Assembly (NCBI GenBank): GCA_016703665.1
Contig: JADJBS010000008.1
Span: forward strand, 62,001-126,000
Length of the DNA stretch: 64,000 bases
Direction of reading: 5' to 3'
From: Candidatus Defluviibacillus avedoerensis
GTDB lineage: Bacteria; Pseudomonadota; Gammaproteobacteria; Burkholderiales; Burkholderiaceae_C
Positions 59,045 to 64,000 of this stretch are shown here, piece after piece (position 1 is the first letter of the stretch; each line of letters begins with the position of its first letter). Below the pieces are notes generated by a model, which searched no databases, was not told the origin of the DNA, and saw nothing but the letters and a program-made list of their open reading frames with translations. Made by a program: the position numbers and the translations under genes.

Positions 59045-59500
59045 ATGAAGAAGACTGTCAGCATCGTTCTTGCGACCCTCGTGGCCACTGTGATCGGCTG
59101 CGCGACAACCATGGCGCCCACACCCATGCGCGGAGCCGATGTCACGGCGCCTGACAAGGCGCCAGATATCAAGCAGTACGCAGAAAAGACGCCGGGCGTT
59201 GGGCAGGTCAAACTGATTGAGCGCACCTTTGTTGGCCAGCCGCCCATGGTGCCGCACAGCATCGAGAAATACGTGCCTCTGACCATCGAAGAGAACGCTT
59301 GCATGGAGTGTCATCAGACGGACGAGATCCGGGGCCAGAAGATTCCCAAAATTGGTACCAGTCATTTCTCCAAGACCATCAAAACCAAGGCGGGCGAGCC
59401 CGTGCTGGAAATGAGCCGCTTCCAGTGCGACAGCTGCCATGTACCGCAAGTCGATGCCAAACCGCTGGTCGAAACGCAATTCATCGGCGTCACCAAGTAA
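59045..59500 (+). CDS. napB: Diheme cytochrome c NapB with apparent lipobox
   Basis: A 151-residue small subunit that donates electrons to NapA. Two heme motifs: NACMECHQTD and FQCDSCHVPQ; distal histidines are in MVPHSIEKYVPL and TSHFSKTI. The N-terminus MKKTVSIVLATLVATVIGC ends in V-I-G-C at Cys19, which fits a lipoprotein signal peptidase site, whereas NapB is usually a soluble periplasmic protein. If processed, it would be membrane-anchored. It lies between napH and a class I cytochrome gene. Confidence 0.9.
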   Translation: MKKTVSIVLATLVATVIGCATTMAPTPMRGADVTAPDKAPDIKQYAEKTPGVGQVKLIERTFVGQPPMVPHSIEKYVPLTIEENACMECHQTDEIRGQKIPKIGTSHFSKTIKTKAGEPVLEMSRFQCDSCHVPQVDAKPLVETQFIGVTK

Positions 59501-59538
59501 ACCGTATCACTAACCACTCAATCAATGGAGTTTGCATC

Positions 59539-59898
59539 ATGAATAAAGCCCCTGGAATCATCTTCTCGCTTTCGGTCGCTGCGCTGCTGACAGTGGGCGT
59601 ATCGGCTCCGGTCGTTGCCCAGGACGTCGATGCCGCCAGGGCGTTGGCCCAGTCGAACAACTGCCTGCAATGCCACGGCATCAAGAAGGACAAGGATGGC
59701 CCCGCCTTCCTGAAGACGGCTGAGAAATACAAAGGCAAGGCAAACGCCGAGGATGAGCTCGTCAAGCACATCACCTCAGGCAAGAAGGTCAAGCTGGCAG
59801 ATGGCACCCAGGAGGAGCACAAGATCGTCAAGACCATTCCACCAAACGACGCTGCTCAGATGAAAAATCTGGTCAAGTGGATTCTCGCGACACAGTAA
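59539..59898 (+). CDS. Class I monoheme cytochrome c in the nap operon
   Basis: A 119-residue protein: signal peptide (about residues 1-27, ending VVAQ), one heme motif CLQCHG, and a C-terminal Met ligand candidate (QMKNLVKWILA). It resembles c551/c552-type carriers. It is not a standard nap subunit, and sits 38 bases after napB and before napC. It could shuttle electrons to NapB or to another periplasmic reductase. Confidence 0.87.
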   Translation: MNKAPGIIFSLSVAALLTVGVSAPVVAQDVDAARALAQSNNCLQCHGIKKDKDGPAFLKTAEKYKGKANAEDELVKHITSGKKVKLADGTQEEHKIVKTIPPNDAAQMKNLVKWILATQ

Positions 59899-59936
59899 GT
59901 GCGCAAGTGACAAAAAGAAGCCTACGGAGTTAAAAC

Positions 59937-60545
59937 ATGTCTAGTCAAAGCACGGGAAACAGCGCATCGCGATGGTGGGCTATGCTCAGAAAGCCCAGCG
60001 TCAAGTATTCGCTGATCACCCTGCTCACGGCAGGTTTCTTCGGTGGCATCATTTTCTGGGGGGCTTTCAATACTGGGATGGAAGCCACCAACAAGCTGGA
60101 GTTCTGCGTCGGTTGTCACGAGATGAAAGACAACGTGTACGAAGAATACAAGTACACGATCCACTACGCCAACCGCAGCGGTGTGCGCGCTGTCTGCTCT
60201 GATTGTCATGTGCCGAAAGACTGGACACACAAAATCATCCGCAAAGTCCAGGCCTCCAAAGAGGTTTTTGGCAAGATCACCGGCGTGATCGATACCAAGG
60301 AAAAATTCGAGGCTCATCGCCTGGAAATGGCCGAGCGCGAATGGGCGCGCATGAAGTCAGTGGATTCCATCGAATGCCGCAACTGTCACAGCTTTGATGC
60401 GATGAACCCGGAAATCCAGAAAAAGGGGCCTTACAAGAAGCACATGGAAGCCAAGGCCGAAGGCAAGAGCTGCATCGATTGTCACAAGGGCATTGCGCAC
60501 AAGCTGCCGAAGGGCTACAAAGATCCCAACGCAGAAGAAGAATGA
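59937..60545 (+). CDS. napC: Membrane-anchored tetraheme cytochrome c NapC
   Basis: A 202-residue NapC/NirT protein: one N-terminal membrane helix (LITLLTAGFFGGIIFWGAF), then four heme motifs FCVGCHEM, VCSDCHVP, ECRNCHSF and SCIDCHKGIAHKLP. It oxidises quinol and reduces NapB. An Ala/Glu-rich tail ends NAEEE. Last gene of the nap unit; no clear terminator immediately follows. Confidence 0.95.
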   Translation: MSSQSTGNSASRWWAMLRKPSVKYSLITLLTAGFFGGIIFWGAFNTGMEATNKLEFCVGCHEMKDNVYEEYKYTIHYANRSGVRAVCSDCHVPKDWTHKIIRKVQASKEVFGKITGVIDTKEKFEAHRLEMAEREWARMKSVDSIECRNCHSFDAMNPEIQKKGPYKKHMEAKAEGKSCIDCHKGIAHKLPKGYKDPNAEEE

Positions 60546-60875
60546 TGCGCGTCGAGCACCCTTCCAGCACGAACGCCTGAAGGGCCGGTCGTTGGCGATG
60601 GTCGCCATCAAACCCCACGCCGACAGCACGGGGCTGTGCGCCCCTCTTGCGGCAATAGTTGCCTGAAACCGCAAGCGCATCGTCAATGCGCAATACAACT
60701 CATTTCAATGGGGCCATTACGCAGCCGATGGGATTGATGCGAGCATCCCGACTAAACTTTTAATCGTCGCAACGCAAGAGTGTCTTCAGCGCGCACTTGA
60801 TTCGTTGCCGTGTAGCTGCCAAGTTCATGCTCACATGAAGCACGTTCTTTTCGCGTCGATTCCATAAGGTGCAGG
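60546..60875. other. 330-base gap between napC and the GGDEF/EAL gene
   Basis: No convincing gene. Inverted repeats seen: GGGGC/GCCCC around 60631-60644, CTTGCGG/CCGCAAG with a nested GGCAA/TTGCC around 60647-60676, and GATGC/GCATC near 60735. The last 60 bases before the ATG at 60876 are AT-richer and probably hold the promoter of the next gene. No c-di-GMP riboswitch consensus was recognised. Confidence 0.5.
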
Positions 60876-63800
60876 ATGTCTCAAAGCCCGATGTCGCTGC
60901 TCAAACAAGAAACAAGCGACGCCTTGTTGCAAGCCGCGCATGAGGTGCAGGCTATTTTCCAGAATGCTTCGATCGGCATTGCCCTGACTCGCGACAGAGT
61001 CATCGTCAGATGCAATCAGACCTTTGCAGCCATGCTGGGCTATACGCAAGCCGACATCATGAACACGGCTGCACGTTCGATTTTCCCGAGCGATGAAGCC
61101 TACGCCAAAATAGGTCAGGAAGCCAGCGCACTGCTCGCGGCCGGATCACCCTTTCGTTCAGAACAACAGTTTTTGCGTCGTGACGGGCATCTCATCTCGT
61201 GTTCTGTTTCGGCTTCTGCTGTGGACCCCAAACATCCGGAATGGGGCACCATTTGGCTGTTTGATGATGTCACCGCACAGCGGCAGCAAGAGACGGAGTT
61301 GCACTCCGCGCTCATGCGTATCGAAGCGATCAAGAAGAACGCCCCTCTGGGTATTTTGTTCACGGTGAATCGTCGCATCACAGACTGCAACGCCCAGTTC
61401 AACCAGATGTTCGGTTTTGCGCAAGGCGCGGCCATCGGAGAGGCTGCTTCGAACCTGTTTCCCTCGCTCGAAATCTACGATGAGCTGGGCAGGGCCGCCG
61501 GACCACTTCTCTCAAATGGCAAGTCTGTCGAGATTGAGATACAAATGCGGCGCCAAAACGGCGAAGATTTCCGGGCGCAACTGGTTGGCTATGTGGTGGA
61601 CCCATCGGAGCCCAGTACGGGCACCATCTGGATTGTTGCTGATCGCTCAGTCGCCTATGCGCAGGAGCTGTCACTGCAAATGGCACTGCAGGAAAATCAG
61701 GCGATCTTCAATGGTGCGGCGCTGGGTATCGTGGTACTGAGAGATCGGGTCGTGTTGCGCTGCAACCCACAGGCTGAACTCATGTTCGGCTACGGCTCGG
61801 GTGAAATGACGGGGATGTCGACCCGCATGTGGTACTGCTCTTCAGAAGACTTTGACTGGGTAGGGACCCACATGTACCCCGCACTGGCTTCGGGCGATGC
61901 GGTCTCACACGAGTCCCTCTTGCGACGGGCAGATGGCCAGACATTCTGGGCGCGCATGAGTGGCCGTCAACTCGGCGCGGGCAGCCCCATGTCCGGTGCA
62001 ACCCTCTGGCTGTTTGAAGACATTTCGGTCAAACGGCAAACTGAGGAGGCCTTGCGTGCAGTGACCGCGCTCAATCAGGGCGTTTTTGAAAGTGCGGGAG
62101 CCGCCATCATTGCGACGGACACATTGGGAAAGATTCAGCTTTTCAATGCAGCAGCAGAGCGCATGCTCGGCTATCAGTTGAATGAACTGCAATACCTGCA
62201 CACGCCTGGTTTGATTCATGACCTGGATGAGGTCGTCGCCTATGCCCAGCAATTGACCATCGAATTGGGTCAGCTTGTCGAGCCTGGTTTTGATGCGTTT
62301 TGCATCAAGGCTCGGCTATTTGGGAAAGATGAGCGCGAATGGACTTATGTGTGCAAGGATGGTCGGCGTTTTCCTGTCCATCTGTGTGTCACAACGCTGA
62401 GGGCTGGTACGGGGGAGATTACCGGCTATCTGGGCATCGCGACCGACATATCCGACCGGCGAAAGGCGCAACTGGAAATTGAACGGGCGCATCAGGATCT
62501 TGAGCGACGGGTGGCCGAGAGAACCGAAGAACTGGCCAGTACCAATCAACGCCTCATTCTGGAGGTCAAAGAGCGCACCGAGATCGAACGCCAAGTATTG
62601 GCGATGGCTCACTTCGATTCTGTCACCGGTCTGCCCAATCGCAATTTGCTGCGTGACCGGATGGAACAAGCCTTGTTGCAGGCCAGGCGTTCGGGTGAAA
62701 GTGTTGCCATCATGTTCCTGGATCTCGACAGGTTCAAGAATATCAACGACACCCTTGGCCATCTGGTCGGGGATGGTCTGCTGAAACAGGTGGCGGTACG
62801 CCTGTCCATGACTCTGCGCACTTCGGATACTTTGGCCCGTTTGGGCGGAGACGAATTTGTCCTGATCCTGCCAGGTTTGTCTTTGTCAGACCGGGTGGAT
62901 ACGGTAGCTGAAAAATTGATTTCAGCCTTGCAGGCACCACTGGTTGTTCAGGAGCATGCCCTGCATATCACGACCAGCATTGGCATTTGCATTTACCCCC
63001 AGGACGGCACTGACACCGACGCACTCTTACAGAATGCCGATACCGCGATGTACCAGGCCAAGGCCGCAGGTCGAAATACGTTCCGGTTCTTCACCGATGC
63101 CATGAACCGTGAAGCCGACAGGCGCTATCGGATCGAATCTGCTTTGAGGGTCGGTGTGCGTGACAACGAACTGCGGCTGGCGTTCCAGCCGCTGGTCGAC
63201 ATGGAAAGGGACCGGATCATGGGCGTGGAAGCCCTGGTCAGATGGCATTCGGCGGCCCACGGCCTGGTTGCGCCCGCGCAATTCATCCACATCGCCGAAG
63301 AAACGGACTTGATTGTTGACATCGACAGCTGGGTGCTGCGTCAAGCCTGTACCCAAGCTGCGCAGTGGCAAAAGCACGGGATGACTGACTTTACGCTGGC
63401 CGTCAATTTGTCCGCTCGTCAGTTCAGGCGCAAGGACTTGGTCGAGTTCGTGGCGCAGACCTTGCGTTCCACCGGCTACCCTGCCCACCAGCTAGAGCTG
63501 GAAATTACCGAATCTTCGCTCATGCACAACGTCGACCAGGTGATTGAGACACTTCATCAGCTTGTGGAACTTGGCGTGCGCCTGGCGATTGATGACTTTG
63601 GAACGGGCTACTCAAGTCTTGCGTACCTGAAACGCTTTCCGGTCCACAAGCTCAAGATCGATCAATCGTTTGTGCGTGACATCCACGCTACCAAGAGTGA
63701 CCTGGGTATCGTCAAGACGGTGATCGCACTGGCCCAGACCCTGGAACTTGACTTCCTGGCCGAGGGAGTGGAAACCCTGGCGCACCTGAAGACCTTACGA

Positions 63801-63905
63801 GCACTGGGCTGCAACCGCTTTCAAGGTTATCTGTTTTCCAGACCAGTGCCTGCAGATCAGATCGAAGCCCTGCTTTGCCATTCCGCCAGCGCATTGCTTG
63901 ACTAG
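60876..63905 (+). CDS. PAS-GGDEF-EAL cyclic di-GMP signalling protein
   Basis: A 1009-residue cytoplasmic protein. Three or four PAS domains in series occupy about residues 20-535 (repeats of the type IFQNASIGIALTRDRVI and RITDCNAQFNQMFG). A coiled linker follows (about 535-575). The GGDEF domain has an intact GGDEF motif at 657-661, and the EAL domain has EAL at 785-787 plus DDFGTGYSSLAYL and LAEGVET. Both active sites look preserved, so it may make or degrade c-di-GMP depending on the PAS input. Confidence 0.95.
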   Translation: MSQSPMSLLKQETSDALLQAAHEVQAIFQNASIGIALTRDRVIVRCNQTFAAMLGYTQADIMNTAARSIFPSDEAYAKIGQEASALLAAGSPFRSEQQFLRRDGHLISCSVSASAVDPKHPEWGTIWLFDDVTAQRQQETELHSALMRIEAIKKNAPLGILFTVNRRITDCNAQFNQMFGFAQGAAIGEAASNLFPSLEIYDELGRAAGPLLSNGKSVEIEIQMRRQNGEDFRAQLVGYVVDPSEPSTGTIWIVADRSVAYAQELSLQMALQENQAIFNGAALGIVVLRDRVVLRCNPQAELMFGYGSGEMTGMSTRMWYCSSEDFDWVGTHMYPALASGDAVSHESLLRRADGQTFWARMSGRQLGAGSPMSGATLWLFEDISVKRQTEEALRAVTALNQGVFESAGAAIIATDTLGKIQLFNAAAERMLGYQLNELQYLHTPGLIHDLDEVVAYAQQLTIELGQLVEPGFDAFCIKARLFGKDEREWTYVCKDGRRFPVHLCVTTLRAGTGEITGYLGIATDISDRRKAQLEIERAHQDLERRVAERTEELASTNQRLILEVKERTEIERQVLAMAHFDSVTGLPNRNLLRDRMEQALLQARRSGESVAIMFLDLDRFKNINDTLGHLVGDGLLKQVAVRLSMTLRTSDTLARLGGDEFVLILPGLSLSDRVDTVAEKLISALQAPLVVQEHALHITTSIGICIYPQDGTDTDALLQNADTAMYQAKAAGRNTFRFFTDAMNREADRRYRIESALRVGVRDNELRLAFQPLVDMERDRIMGVEALVRWHSAAHGLVAPAQFIHIAEETDLIVDIDSWVLRQACTQAAQWQKHGMTDFTLAVNLSARQFRRKDLVEFVAQTLRSTGYPAHQLELEITESSLMHNVDQVIETLHQLVELGVRLAIDDFGTGYSSLAYLKRFPVHKLKIDQSFVRDIHATKSDLGIVKTVIALAQTLELDFLAEGVETLAHLKTLRALGCNRFQGYLFSRPVPADQIEALLCHSASALLD

Positions 63906-63916
63906 ATCGGTGCCAC

Positions 63917-64000
63917 TTAGCCGTTCTCTTTGAGTTGCCTGAGCCGGGCCAATTCCTGGTCTTCAAGTTCCCGTCGGCGCTGGTGCTGCTTGGCCATTTC
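63917..64000 (-). CDS. C-terminal end of an unidentified protein
   Basis: Only the last 27 codons and TAA stop are in the window. They encode a very polar helix (EMAKQQHQRRRELEDQELARL and seven more residues). The gene converges on the GGDEF/EAL gene, 11 bases apart. Too little is present to assign a family; a coiled-coil C-terminus is likely. Confidence 0.6.
   Translation of the reverse strand, partial: EMAKQHQRRRELEDQELARLRQLKENG

Noticed and set aside
60546..60875. Cyclic di-GMP riboswitch before the GGDEF/EAL gene
   Set aside because: Fragments such as AAACC appear, but the paired GEMM core and its conserved loops were not found.

Overview
The window looks like chromosomal DNA of a betaproteobacterium, order Burkholderiales and most likely family Comamonadaceae. 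This rests on moderately GC-rich coding bias, a Bug/TctC binding protein, the mreBCD-mrdA block transcribed away from gatCAB, the lptD-surA-ksgA block next to an AmgK-like kinase, and the Burkholderiales-like sequence of the housekeeping proteins. There are no rRNA or tRNA genes, insertion sequences, prophage genes or CRISPR arrays that I can see. The species cannot be fixed from sequence reading alone.

Layout. 0-5.9 kb: edge of an SPFH-domain gene, a GAF/HD-GYP c-di-GMP phosphodiesterase, the fused malic enzyme maeB, and a barnase-like secreted RNase followed directly by a barstar-like inhibitor, closed by a strong bidirectional terminator. 5.9-15.5 kb: envelope biogenesis and RNA modification (ksgA, surA, lptD leftward; AmgK-like sugar kinase, MFS, rsmE, MFS and a YidB/DUF937 gene rightward). 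15.6-26.9 kb: one long leftward operon for four-carbon acid sugars. It has a Bug-type binding protein, a threonate dehydrogenase-like gene, TRAP dctPQM, otnK, otnC, otnI, a second OtnK-like gene with altered active-site motifs, an M20 peptidase and an alpha/beta hydrolase; a TetR gene is divergent. 27-29.2 kb: TetR, SDR, MarC. 29.2-35.3 kb: gspA/gspB and an Mla-like lipid ABC transporter operon (permease, ATPase, MCE protein, auxiliary lipoprotein). 35.4-38.9 kb: enoyl-CoA hydratase, GMC oxidoreductase, a hairpin-rich gap and a TSUP exporter. 38.9-43.5 kb: cell-shape block mreBCD-mrdA. 43.7-49.7 kb: gatCAB, a DUF4124 protein, pyrE, xth and a short LysE-type gene.

49.7-60.5 kb is a periplasmic nitrate-reduction region: napF, a YdjA-like nitroreductase and a hemerythrin-domain protein rightward; narL/narX leftward; then napD-A-G-H-B, a class I cytochrome c, and napC rightward. 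A 7-2-7 NarL-type palindrome lies between narX and napD. Quinol electrons would pass through NapC (and NapGH) to NapB and NapA, with NarXL sensing nitrate or nitrite. The window ends with a PAS/GGDEF/EAL protein and the edge of another leftward gene.

Three genes (dctM, the Mla-type lipoprotein, enoyl-CoA hydratase) carry single-base frameshifts in C- or G-rich runs between 23 and 36 kb, and dctQ/dctM have an abnormal junction. These are either decay or sequencing errors. The most unusual items are the motif-altered OtnK paralogue with three hairpins in front of it, the structured leader before the TSUP gene, and a NapB with an apparent lipobox.
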